This document shows, in pieces, positions 25,701 to 36,586 of a stretch of DNA of 64,000 nt. A program made the position numbers and the translations under genes. Location of the stretch: contig CM026421.1 of assembly GCA_014871385.1 (NCBI GenBank), forward strand, positions 17,467,048 through 17,531,047, written 5' to 3'. Source of the DNA: Ceratodon purpureus. Taxonomy: Eukaryota > Streptophyta > Bryopsida > Pseudoditrichales > Ditrichaceae. Numbering within the stretch: position 1 is the first letter of the stretch; each line of letters opens with the position of its first letter. Under the pieces are notes generated by a model. It did not search any database, was not told where the DNA came from, and saw only the letters and a program-made list of their open reading frames with translations.

Positions 25701-26545
25701 TCGTTGTAAACCAGTGTTGAAGTAGACAGAGCTAAGAGCTTGATTTGATAACAATGATCCTCTAAATGATTTTATTTTTTTTAAATTGGAGAAGATTTTT
25801 GAGATTGATGTGTGTGGGAATGCTATGATCGTACAATGCTGTAAATCAGTTGGAGTGTGATGTCTAAGTTACTGATGTGCTTATCATTTTTCAGGGTTAT
25901 TGGATGGTGAAGCGTGCTGTCGGTACGAAAGCTTGCTTACTGGGCAAGGCTGTCACTTGTAATTACTTGCGTAAAGATAACTTCCTTGAGGTACTATTTC
26001 AATCTACTATTTTCTCTTGTTGTGGAAGTTGAACTACAATACAGCTACGCTAATGCTAACCGCTGATGTCCTCTTCTCTACGAGAGATCTCTGATACTGA
26101 GTTTACTTCTCTAATCAACTGAAACATCTTGATTCCAGATTGACGTGGATATTGGGTCATCATCAGTTGCACGGAATGTGGTGGGGTTTGTTTTAGGTTA
26201 TGTAACAAGCGTCGTTGTGGACCTTGCGATTCTTATTGAGGTATTTCTGCCCCACCATTCACTCTTACTTCAACCAACTCTATTTTCTTCTGATAGTTTA
26301 TAATGCTAGCGGCAATGCTCAAAGTAATGATTGCCTTCATGACTTCATTTATGAACTAGTCATTATATGTGAAATCTTTTTGCCCAAGATGGGTACCTGG
26401 CCAAGCTTAGTTCCTCACTTTCAGAACTCGCTTGTCACAGGCTAAAAGCGCACATGAACTTCCAGAGTACTTGTTAGGTACTATGAGGATAAATCGAATT
26501 AAGGTGGAGTCAGCAGTTCAGTTCGATGGAAATGCTCTGAACTGA
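19792..26545 (+). CDS. EDR2-like protein: PH, START and DUF1336 (EDR2_C) domains, 22 exons
   Basis: Homologue of the plant ENHANCED DISEASE RESISTANCE 2-like family: lipid-binding PH-START proteins associated with endomembranes and mitochondria, EDR2 itself being a negative regulator of defence-linked cell death. Coding exons: 19792-20202, 20555-20629, 20812-20865, 21046-21111, 21254-21312, 21462-21538, 21714-21842, 22218-22252, 22367-22467, 22730-22825, 23111-23175, 23429-23500, 23823-23993, 24113-24372, 24529-24598, 24707-24882, 25058-25159, 25296-25343, 25517-25660, 25895-25990, 26139-26240, 26441-26545. They sum to 2514 nt, giving 837 residues. PH domain at about 95-202 (GWVYHVGTSSLGY, DRFLVIKGKYVSMFKR). 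START at about 275-475 (HSKRDFLFSRYWRRDQDGSY, WKRSHYSKFHKTIPY). An acidic linker near 520-557 is followed by DUF1336 at about 585-830 (PFILVINLQVPAKP, GYWMVKRAVGTKACLLGKAV, IDVDIGSSSVARNVVG). ATG 19792 adds about 81 basic, Gly/Ser-rich residues before the usual start; an internal Met at residue 82 would match family length. Confidence 0.93.
23573..23744. mobile_element. CACTA (En/Spm-type) hairpin MITE in intron 12 of the EDR2-like gene
   Basis: The element starts CACTATTAGAAAAAGGGGG and ends in the inverse, CCCCCTTTTTCTAGTAGTG. TTT flanks it at 23570-23572 and 23745-23747, matching the 3-bp duplication of CACTA transposons. The two arms of about 75 bp are almost perfect complements around a short loop, so the 172 bp fold into a near-perfect hairpin. 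It lies inside intron 12 (23501-23822), in no exon, and leaves the splice sites intact. The arms' near identity suggests recent insertion or strong constraint. Confidence 0.9.
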
Positions 26546-26945
26546 CCGACCATCAAACCCAAATTTTTCAACAGTAGGAAAATAAAGGTAGAAGAAACTC
26601 GTCTTTAAGACACTGTAGTCATCTGTACAATAGTCGATATTCTTGACATTCAACCATTTTGAACAGCTCTTTTTTTGTAGCATTCTTCGATTCAGGATAC
26701 CGTACTTTAGCGAGAGACTCCTGATCTTCGTCACAAGGCTTCTCTATAGATGTATCTGATTTGGAAACCTTCGCCTGATATCCACAAGCCACAATTTGGC
26801 ATGGTATCAGCTCCTCTACAGAAGTGAAATAAACCATATTCCTCATTTCAATTTTGATGTGCACTTTTGCACGGCCTCGAAGTACAATAGAGTCGTCTGT
26901 ATTTTCATCACAAGGATAGCCACCGGTCAAAGTGTAGGCAATGCA
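26546..26945. other. EDR2-like 3' flank with an unassigned minus-strand frame
   Basis: The EDR2-like 3' UTR should lie here. On the minus strand 26619-26930 encodes an open frame of about 103 residues (landmarks VEELIPCQIVACGYQAKV and ATKKELFKMVECQEYRLLY) that continues in a second frame below it. Composition looks protein-like, but no family is recognised. It may be a fragment of a retroposed or transposon gene; no call is made. Confidence 0.3.
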
Positions 26946-29900
26946 ACCAGGTTAACGGCTCTAAGATGAATTTCTGAAATTGATGATTATTACGGTGAAA
27001 CAAAATTTTCTGTGTTTACTTTGTTTATCTCTAGTTTACTTCTCATTTGTAATTTAAGAAAACTTATACTTTCATTAAAAATATGTTTACAATACAAAGG
27101 ACTGAGAACATACTTTTCCTCTTGTATAGAATTTTCAAATCATTCATTTTCAAGCACGGTAAGTTTGGCAAACATCGGTTTAGCAACTACAAATTCAAGA
27201 GATTCTCTTGTACAAGCAGAAGAACTACTTGAGAAAATGTGGATCCTCAGAGTCTTACGTTAAAGGTAGGCTTTATCTTGGTATACAAGTTGAATGTTCA
27301 GCCGGATTCAGTTTTCCTGAGTAATCCGAGAGTCCTCGAGTGTTGAGTCCGATGGCAGACCATTTTGTCCACCTGTTGTAGGATGGAGCAACACAGTGAC
27401 CATGATCTGAGAACCTGTCCTTCCTCACTCATGAAGTGTCGCCCTTCACTCACGGAGAATGTGGAAAAGCTCACTTTTTCTTGTTTTTTGTGACTCTAAT
27501 CACTCATCCACTTGCTAAGATACTTGAAATAGTAAGTGGGGAGGGACATGGTTGCTAGTAATGAAAAAGAGAAACTAAGTAAACAGTAATTGCAGCATGT
27601 GTAGGATTGATGTCGACATTGCATTGTTTTGAAACCTCTTATGCGCTTACAGACTCTGCATCTACAATTGGAACAAGTTTTTCCATTTCAGTATCTTTTT
27701 ATTTGATCAAAATGAATAAATTAAAGAAACTTTGGAGGTTTTAAACAAAAATAATATAATCAGTGTGTCCAAAAAGTGAAACCCAAGCATACCATTGCCC
27801 ACTAAATTGATGGACCCAAAGAAAGAGTCACGAGTTAAGGGTATATTGGTATAGTATAAGGCAAAAGAAGAGTTTGCTTTGTGCTAATCACGGGGTGTTA
27901 GAGATCAACATGATCTACACTTGTTCTTGCAATGTGTAATATGTGCTCTGTTTCGAGGTTCTGGGTGTGGGCTCTTTGTCCGGATCACCATATTTATTAC
28001 ATTGACTAGTCCATTTTACACTGGCCGCCATACTAATTTAATAAAGGGAGAGAACAAACTCAAAGTCACACTATTTGAGCAGCCAATATAAACAAGATTG
28101 GCCATTTTAATGAATATGGCGTTCAAAGTAATTCCGGCTTTGTGATTTTATCAAATGTTTTTTGTCAAGCTTTGGGTGCTCACGATTAGTTGTAGATTTA
28201 ATGTGATGCCATAGAGGTAATGGGATCTGGAACGGGTGTTATATACAATGTAGAATCTATGAGATACACCTTTAGATCATAAGATTGATAAAAACAGCTG
28301 TTGTGCTAATTCCAAGGGAAGTCTTATTAAGATAATAGCACCAGAAACTAACATTGTGGAGTCCTTCTGCTCTTTAGATTGCACAACTGGTTTGAAACGC
28401 ATACACAAAAATTGGATAATTATAAAGAATATGGAGCAAAAGAAATTCAAAAAAATTGGACTTGTATTGAATTTTCTTGAATTTTTTGTGAATTTTCAAA
28501 GGTCTACAATTTATGGTTCTTGTAAATGATACTATAAGGCCATCTTAACCATTTGTAGGTGCATAAAAAAACTAGAAGAAATTGTCTTTGTTTGTGTTTC
28601 TTCTATATTGGTTTGATCTACTTCTTGTTGGTGCATCTAGGTTTAGTAGTTGGTAATGCAAAGGTAGTGGTTTACCTACCTTATTGTTGATATTGATTTA
28701 TTAAATAAAGGAGAAAGTAAACTTCCATGTTTTGCTTATCAAGATTGTTTTTTCCTAGTGTCATAAATAAAAATGCCACAATCTTGTAAAGTTCTATCAT
28801 ATTTCCAACAATGACCCTTTAGTTTGCATTCTTTATGTAATGGAAATATAGAAGGTGTTTTACAAAACACCTCATAGAAAATATTATTGTGTTTTCATAT
28901 TTTACTAAATATATTCACCTAAGCAAAAGTGCTCTAAACGTGTTGCCTTGTAACCACAATGTCAAGGGAAATGGATTTTAAACTTTGGCCTTCAATGTGA
29001 AGGTTAAGACGCTAAACTTTGGACGCTCTTGCAATTTAATTGTAGAAGTGAACCTTTAAACACCAAATGAAGCAAATTTAGGTTAATTCATCTTAGAGCA
29101 AATTGGACATGTTTTACACAAACTCATTATAGACATTGATGAATGTAAGTGCAACTTAGATATCATTGGTCATTGCTTCAAGGAATCACATACGGCCATC
29201 ATTCAATCTACATATTTCATATATTTGTACAAGAGAGATTAGATGCATGCTTCTGTTGTGTATAATAATTTCAAGTAAACATTACTACTGGCATGTAAAA
29301 GGGGCTATAGAAGTAGAAGTATTTAAATAGAAGCATCAATAACTGGGTAAGACCAACTTATGAGCCTAGATGCACCAATAATTAGGAGTAACATAAATTA
29401 ACAAGTGGCAACATTGAAAAAACTCAAATCCACACAAATTGTCCATATTCTCAACGATTGCCCAACCTTTATGTATTTTTTTCACACAAAATCTGTCATT
29501 CAACCACTGAAAAGGCTCCATAAGAGCCAGTTTCTAGTTTCCGATGTTGATACCATAGTGTATCAAAGAGTTGATACATATAAATAATCCATCCATTTGA
29601 CTTATTTAGGTAATCAATTAAGTTCATCCTATATCATTTTTTAAATATACAAATGTCAAGTAGTTCCAAAAAAATGATTCTATTACCATTTTGTATGATT
29701 AATTGTTTCATAAATCATTAATGAAGTAATTTAGACAAAGAGAAATTTATTCATTCATCCTAAACACCAAAATCTTCACGACTGCAAATAAAAATTAATT
29801 AAATGGTTTGAAATTCATTCCTATTCTTTTTTTTGAAAAGTGAATCATATCTTACAAATAGTATGTTTTATATTTATACATGGCATAGATGACACAAGAA

Positions 29901-30850
29901 AATAAAAATAAATAAAAAATCAATACTTATGCTTATTAATCCATAAAATAATTTGACCATTCCTCACCGAAATCACTCTAAAACTACAATTCCTAAAGAA
30001 TGAACTTTGATTGTAGCAACGGGTAGTAGTAAACAATACCACAACTTGGGTTATACAGTGATCATTTAGACATCATCTATTCAGTCAAATCTAGATGAAA
30101 GTGTATCTTTACAGAACAACTAGTAGAATTGGTAGTATTTAAAAAAGAGGCATGTATAAGGAAGGTGAGTACCTTTGTGCACAAGATATAATTCCATTAT
30201 AGTAATAAAATCTACAACAAAGTTGTGTTTTTATGGATGAAAGGGATCTCCATTAACAAAAAAGAAATTCTAGGATTATGATTGTTGTGCAAAAATTCAT
30301 CGCAAAATACCATCCAAGCAGAAGATATCCACTCTTAAACAAGGGTTTACTAGTCCAATAAACCATTCAGTTAAAGTAGCGGTTAGGGCTATCTCTGGTT
30401 GCTAATTAGGGCTGCGGCTGAAATTCAAGAAGTATATGAGGACTTTTAGCCCTTGTTAGTGGTTTCTTCTCATATATGTTTCCGATTGTATGTGTGTAAT
30501 AGAGGCACTTTAGTGTGTAGAAATATTAGTGGTTTCTGCATAGGTCAAAGAGAAAATACTACACACCAAGTCATAGCAATTTGTTGTTCCATGGAGGATT
30601 ATAGTACATTTTGGATACCTTTGGAGCTAAGAAGCAAAATCATCATACTTGTGTGTAAATCTAGTGTTGGGTGTATTTTCTTGGTCTGATTAGAAATGTG
30701 GAATTTTTAGAGATTGAGATTTTAAGTGATAGGTGCTATATATCAAGTCTTATCTTACGTAGGTTTGTATTAGATCTGTAGAGATTAGATGAAACCCGTC
30801 CTTAATTTAAGTTTTTGTGCTTCGAGATAGTTGTAGTTTGAGGAAAAGAC
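26946..30850. other. AT-rich spacer
   Basis: Only short chance frames. One short protein-like stretch, SNHSFSSTVSLANIGLATTN at about 27137-27195 (+), is unassigned. No RNA gene or clear mobile-element boundaries were recognised. Confidence 0.4.
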
Positions 30851-30853
30851 CAG

Positions 30854-31146
30854 GATAATGGTAATGGTAGTGTCATAATCTAGAGTGGATAAGATAAGAC
30901 ACTTATAAGAAAGATTCTCAGGAGAGACAATTCCTAGGATAATGGTAGTGTCAGGAAAAGACGAGGATAATGGTAGTATCAAGAAAGGACCATGATAATG
31001 GTAGTGTTATAGTCTAGAGTAGATAAGACATGACACTTATGGGAAGGCTTTGAAGGTCAAACAATTCTCAAGATAATGGTAGTGTCATAGTCTAGAGTGG
31101 ACAAGACATGACACTTTCAGGAAGGATTTGAAGGGCAAACAATCCC
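30854..31146. repeat. Tandem repeat block built on GATAATGGTAGTGTCA
   Basis: Five units start with (G/A)GATAATGGTAGTGTCA-like strings at about 30854, 30938, 30965, 30992 and 31070. Three are about 75-85 bp long and share CTAGAGT(G/A)GA(T/C)AAGA and GACACTT strings. Two are about 27 bp and look like internally deleted units. This is a higher-order tandem array. Confidence 0.8.
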
Positions 31147-31379
31147 TATCCTCTTCAGCGCAGGAAAACATCTTTTTCACATCCTCTCACAAAGGAATCA
31201 CATGTACATCATATTCTCTTCAGTTTGGGTTGCATATGTGAGAGGCATTAATGAAAAAACAATAAATCATTCTTCAATTTAGTCATCAAATTGAGTTACT
31301 TTCATTCAATCTGCAAATGCAAGAAATCCATAGGACATACTATGATTCAAAAACTTCAACATTGTTTAGAAGTCCGCTA

Positions 31380-31482
31380 TGTTTGTTTTGTCTTGGACCT
31401 CAGTCCAAAGAGGGTTGTTTCTCATCCCGTGCAATGAAATTTTGTTCATTTGCTTTTAATAAAAATAAATAAATAATTATTT
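31380..31482 (+). mobile_element. Non-LTR retroposon 3' tail, plus orientation
   Basis: GCAATGAAATTTTGTTCATT at about 31431 is followed by an A-rich (AAATA)n tail. The same ending recurs at 44261-44311 and, inverted, at several other sites in the window. Preceding sequence (AGAGGGTTGTTTCTCATCCC) resembles the 3' UTR of plant LINE/SINE elements. It is 5'-truncated and no coding part was found. Confidence 0.5.
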
Positions 31483-31638
31483 TTAAAACTTCAACATTGA
31501 TTGTGAATAACAGTTTTTACTTTAAAACGATAAAAAATACAAAATAAGACATTGTTAGCTTACAATATGCATTGTACTGTGCCAATTCATTATACAATTT
31601 CATTTTTTTCAATAATTTTTTTTAATATATATTATTAA

Positions 31639-32567
31639 CCCCTAACTATCCTTAAAACCCAAAATGGGTTTTTGCGAATTCGGGCAGCCTAGCTGGGGAG
31701 GTTAAAAGTAATATTTTTTTTCAAGATTTTTACTGGATGCTCCCTTTATGGTAAGGTCTATGTAGTAAAAACTTTGAAGCCAAATTCCAATTTTAGAACC
31801 TTCATCTAGAAATTTTAGGTTTCAAGTCGAAAACGGGCAGTCTAAAATTAGGTCTTTTTAAAAAAACAAAAATTGAAATATTTTCATAACCAAATCAATA
31901 ATCAAGTTCCATAGTGACCCAAGTCAAAAAGTTTACCAATTTTACAAGGGCAGCCTCCAAAACTTACAAAGACAAGCTTCACGGTTTTTAGTAATTTTCG
32001 AATTTTTCCTTAAAAAATTTGTCAAAATTCGAGATTTTTGAATTTTTTAAAAATTATTTTTCCTATAAATCAAAAATTTATAAAGGTACCTACTCACCGT
32101 TCACTTTTTCTTAAGCTCACAAATTGTTTTTGTAATGCATGTTTTACTATTTTGTCAATTTTATACCTTCTTATGGAAAATAATTTTTATGAAGGTCTAA
32201 AAAGTGTTTTTTTGGCCTAAAATTTTGCATGTGCATACCTAACCTAGTTAGCTACATGGAAAAAAATATGACCAAAATTTTTGAAATGATAATCATTAAG
32301 TCTCCCTTTTGCCCATTTGCACCATGCCTCTCGGCCAAGGCCCAAAAAAATATCTGCTGAAACTTTGAACACTACGATCTCACTAATGAAAAACATCCAA
32401 CGGTTGAAATTTGGATCAGTTCTTCCAAGCAAGGTTAGGTACAAGATCTTACGGTTGAAATTCCAAAAAAAGTTTAAAAATTTGTTTCATATCCTCGGGA
32501 GGGCATAGTGGTAAAAAATCGCAGTTTTGAGGATTCAAGCTTTCAAAAACACAAGGAAATTTAGGGG
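31639..32567 (+). mobile_element. TTAA-flanked piggyBac-like non-autonomous element, copy C
   Basis: TTAA at 31635-31638 precedes CCCCTAACTATCCTT. At the right end TTTAGGGG is followed by TTAA at 32568-32571. Length 929 bp. The internal motif ACAAGATCTTACGGTTG lies at 32441-32457. Copy C is highly similar to copy D (50104-51027), which lies in the opposite orientation; both contain the same small frame (32317-32508 here). No transposase is present. Confidence 0.8.
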
Positions 32568-32571
32568 TTAA

Positions 32572-33563
32572 AAATAATAACATCAATATCATAAGTAATT
32601 TTAATATTATTGATATGTATATGTAGTATGGATGTGTATGTAAGAAATACAAAACCAACTTCATCAGTTCCATTTTTAAACTAAATTATTACCACTAAAT
32701 TATTATAATCATTTTAACAATAAAAACAAGATATTAAAGAGTTGTTTGATTGCTAAACCTATAATAATATTCAAAACTTACTCAAATGTTGCTTGTGACA
32801 TGTGTATCTTGCAGTGATTGACATGGTCCTTTCAATGAGCTTAATATCAAATACTAATTCTTAGTATTGAAATACGTAGAGTTAAAACTGATTCAGAATT
32901 TTGATGATTAAAGCTACTGGTCGAGAATATAGGTGTTCCGAACGATGGGGGATTCAAATGAGTCAATGTATTAGGTCTCTTGTAACTGTCTTATATACCA
33001 AAGTTCTGGTTCTTGACCATCACATGCTGACTGTAGTTTCACTTCTTGTGAAGTTCTCTCAAACCCTAAATACTAGAGCAGTTTAGTATCGTGATAACAA
33101 GCTATATAATGATAACTATGATTTTAAGTAGCAAACCAAACTAATTTCCGTCCCAACGAACCATCCTACAAACTGGCTGGACAATGTTTCATTTTAAGAG
33201 CATGTCTCAGTGATTAAGAACTATGCCCATATGTATTACACAAATGAAGTCCATGATTCAACATGTACACACAAAATAGTTGAATCATTGTTTGTGCATC
33301 GTTATCACTAGTCACAAAGTTTGTGATACGCTACAAACAACGTCCTGGAGTTCAAACTTGAAGACACTGTAATAGTCACAAAACGACCTGCAACAGTCCC
33401 TCTACTTAACTTCCTTGGGCTGTCCTGCAACATTATGAACAAGCCTCCATAGGTGACCCAAAGTCATCAAGTCAAGCGATAATAATAGAGACGCAGGTCC
33501 ACAACTGAATAGTGCCGGTATTATCGAGCATCCTTAGTAGTATCATATAAAATCGAAATAGAG
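32572..33563. other. Spacer and ARF 3' flank
   Basis: AT-rich to about 33150, then likely the 3' UTR of the minus-strand ARF gene (33563 downward). Nothing else was recognised. Confidence 0.4.
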
Positions 33564-36500
33564 CTATGATCGCACTGCACTCCCATTGCTTGCTTCAGGT
33601 AGGATTGTAAGTCGTCTGACTGCTGTGACAAAGCTCCTGCCAATTTCAACATAAGCACTAGTTACTATGATGCACAGCTGGTAGAGCCTCTATGGACAAG
33701 GAAAAACACGGAAGAGTTGCAGACTATATTAGGACGCACCTAAATAGGTGAAATACATCACCCACCTGAAATGAATACAACTCAACACATTGTCTCTCAG
33801 GAACCTCTACCTTCCACCCAATTCATATTGACTATGCTTGTCCTGAACAATGGTACACCTGTTACTGATGTACAGAAGGAATAGAGTTATCTTTTAAATG
33901 TACCTGTAAGGTTCAGCACCAACGTGCTTCGTAGAGCCCTCAGCATTCTGATATACCAGCCGGTTCTTGAAATCGGGAATAGGAACACTAAACATAGCTG
34001 CCAGACGGTCATAAATTTCATCGTAAGAGTTGAAGTTGGAAAGGTCCAGGGTTCTTCCTACTTCATCACCCTCTTTGAACACTTTGCAATGATGAAGTGG
34101 TTCATTCAAACCTTTCTCCCTGTCAGTACCTTGGTCTTTGAACCACTTCAAACTGCCGACCTCGCTCCCAATCGAAAGGTCAGACCAATGTCCACTGTCA
34201 TTCTGTCGGTACCGTGACATAGCTCCATCCCCCGTCACTCCAGATGCACCATTGTGGCCTGACTGAAACCTTCTCATCCTGTCCTTGTTCTCTAATGTGT
34301 TGTCTGAGGATGAGTTACTAGTGGTCGAAACCCGCAGGCCATCGTGAAGAAGGGGTCCATCTGATGAGCTGTTTCCAGATGTAACACACTGCTGCTGCGG
34401 TTTAGAGTTGCTGGTGGGATCAATGGACTGGCCGAATAGAAAAAACGAAGTAGAGGTGGTCTTGGTAGCAGTGTTCTCTCCCTGGGAATTGCCAGCCGGC
34501 ATGAAACCCAATGTGTGACTGCTGACAGAGTGCTGTGAGCGGTGCTGTCCATTAGTCAGAAGAGAGAAGTGGTGGTTGTTACCAGAAGGTGTGTCGCTCA
34601 AGAGGTTCCGAGCAGGAGGAACCTGCTCGTTGTAGTAGTTATCGCTAGGATACTCTCGAGGATGTTTGTAATTACTGTTCCGGAAATCCATGGTTAGAAG
34701 CCCGTTAAAGCGATCATGCCTGGCTCCCTGCATGCCTGCAGAGACGTCGTCTAAGAGTGCAGGGCCCCCCCATGGGGCGGGCAACTGTCCCGTAAAGGTG
34801 CTGGAGCCTGCCAAAGGCAGGCCAAGCAACCCAGGTGGCTGCAGCTGCAGTTCCTGAGGCTGCACAGCACGCAGTTTCTTTTTGGGTAAAGAGAAGGGGG
34901 GCAACTGCATAGGCAGGGTGGCAACGAGCTCCACCTGCCAGGGACTCACACGACTCACACCCTGCAGTAGGTCTGGCTCGTCCCATGTAACCTGCAATTA
35001 CAACCATTAGGTTAGTACTCGGGTTCAAAGATGCAAGGAAGCATGTATGATGCAACAGTAGCCCAAGGCTGTTGATATCCAAACTTCCAGTTGAGCTCAG
35101 AAGGTGGTAACGTGATAAGCATACCTGTAAAACGCGCCATGGAGAATTTGGCCAAAGGAGGGGATCAGCTGGCTGAACTGCTGCAATTGTTCCCATAAAC
35201 CAACTGATCCTGGAAGAGTCCTCTGTCTCAAACGCCATCTTGAAACGCATACCTGCGTACCATGTGTGATCTAGGGCTTGCTTCACCAAAGCAGCTTTCA
35301 CACAGAACTCTGCTGTGCTAGCACGTGGGTAATACACAACCTCAAACGGCTTCCCAGCCACAGCAAGCGAAGCAGCCTCTAGAACAGATTTCGCAGTGAC
35401 GCGGGCACGATTACGTGCAAAGCTACTCGTTGTTGATGGACCCTGACTGCCAGATCGAATCCCATTATTTAACCCACCATGGCCATTGTCGCCAACTCCA
35501 CCAAAAAAATCTGAAAAACTCTCCGTACCCTTGACCTCCCAACGTGAGGCCCGCATAGCTGAAGTTGCACTTGCTGACGAGTGCCAGGTGGAGGTATCCC
35601 CACCGCTGGTACCCCGCATTGAACGTCGTACACCAACACAGAGCTCCCCCGAAGCACTGCGCAGGAACACAATTGCATCTCCAGCCACTAGCTTCTTCTG
35701 ATTGACAAAAGTGCTCCATCCGGTAGTCAAGAGATGTCGCCTTGGGGTCCCCCTGTGCACGCAACCAGATGTAAGCACCTTCGTCATTGTTAACGAAGTA
35801 AAGAGTTAGAAGACAAAGCATGTAGGCACAGCATGGAGATGACAAACTTCATGCATAGAAGTTTAAGTCATACCTGTAGATGTGCCGAAACTTCCAGACA
35901 TCTCCGTGAACATCCTTCGCCAAAACAGTTTGAACAGGAGGATCCGTGGAGTAATCGAGTGGGGGAAAGATGGTTTCAGCACAGTAACGGGGAACAGAAA
36001 ACCCACCCCCATTGTTTGCATCACTCTGCGTGAGCGTCTTGGCGAAGGAGGCTGGTTTTTCTGGCGGGGGCGAAGGGGGAGAATCGTCCAAGAGATCATT
36101 AGAGAAAGGAAGACCCTCCGGCTGCAGGCGCATTCGTGCAAACACCTCATCGGTTTCCGTATCAGCTAGAAAATTGACTGAAACGACCCGACACGGTATT
36201 GTTCCCAATGGACCCAATGTTCCTGGAAAATCAGGAGTAGTAGCAGCTTGTTCTGCATGTCCTTGAGGAAAGTATATAACCTTGGCTCCCACCGGCGGGA
36301 GTTGGACCATACCACCCGCACAGGCATGCCAGAGCTGTGCATCAAGACGTCCCATACTCTCTCCCCCTCCGATGCCTCTATCCCGACCTCCAGTATCATC
36401 GTGCTTTTCCATTTTGACACTCATCGATAACCGAGGGCCTGGCCCGGGCATTCCAAACCAGGACACGGGAAATTGTGGAGGCGCAATCGCGACTGATTTT

Positions 36501-36586
36501 AAGTTTAGTCGAAAATGTTGCAGCGCGTCTTTATGATCTGTGACGGACTCTGCAACAGTCACAGCTGCCGCAGCACTAGAAAGCAT
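33564..36586 (-). CDS. Class-C auxin response factor (ARF10/16/17 type), miR160-targeted
   Basis: Nuclear transcription factor binding auxin-response elements; class-C ARFs act mainly as repressors. Exons in transcript order: 36586-35874, 35752-35125, 34991-33904, 33636-33564. Together 2502 nt, giving 833 residues, with all introns GT-AG. An in-frame stop shortly upstream supports the ATG at 36586, although MSVKMEK (residue 55) is an alternative start. The dimerisation core lies around residues 77-170 (LDAQLWHACAGGMVQLPPVG). B3 DNA-binding domain at about 181-285, with FAKTLTQSDANNGGGFSVPR and RGTPRRHLLTTGWSTFVNQK. ARF ancillary domain at about 355-465. The middle region has FFLFGQSI, typical of class C. 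The PB1 domain at about 735-825 opens with CKVFKEGDEVGRTLDLS. The short last exon encodes the end of PB1 (SFVTAVRRLTILPEAS). Reading through the last intron would stop two codons later and truncate PB1. The acidic face of PB1 is eroded. Confidence 0.94.
34717..34737 (-). promoter_or_regulatory. miR160 target site in the ARF transcript
   Basis: On the plus strand these 21 bases match miR160 (UGCCUGGCUCCCUGUAUGCC...) except for one T/C difference, which becomes a G:U wobble in the target, and the last base. The mRNA site lies in exon 3 and encodes the conserved peptide AGMQGARHD near residues 532-539, its usual location in ARF10/16/17-type genes. Slicing here is expected between bases pairing miRNA positions 10 and 11. 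Confidence 0.95.
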
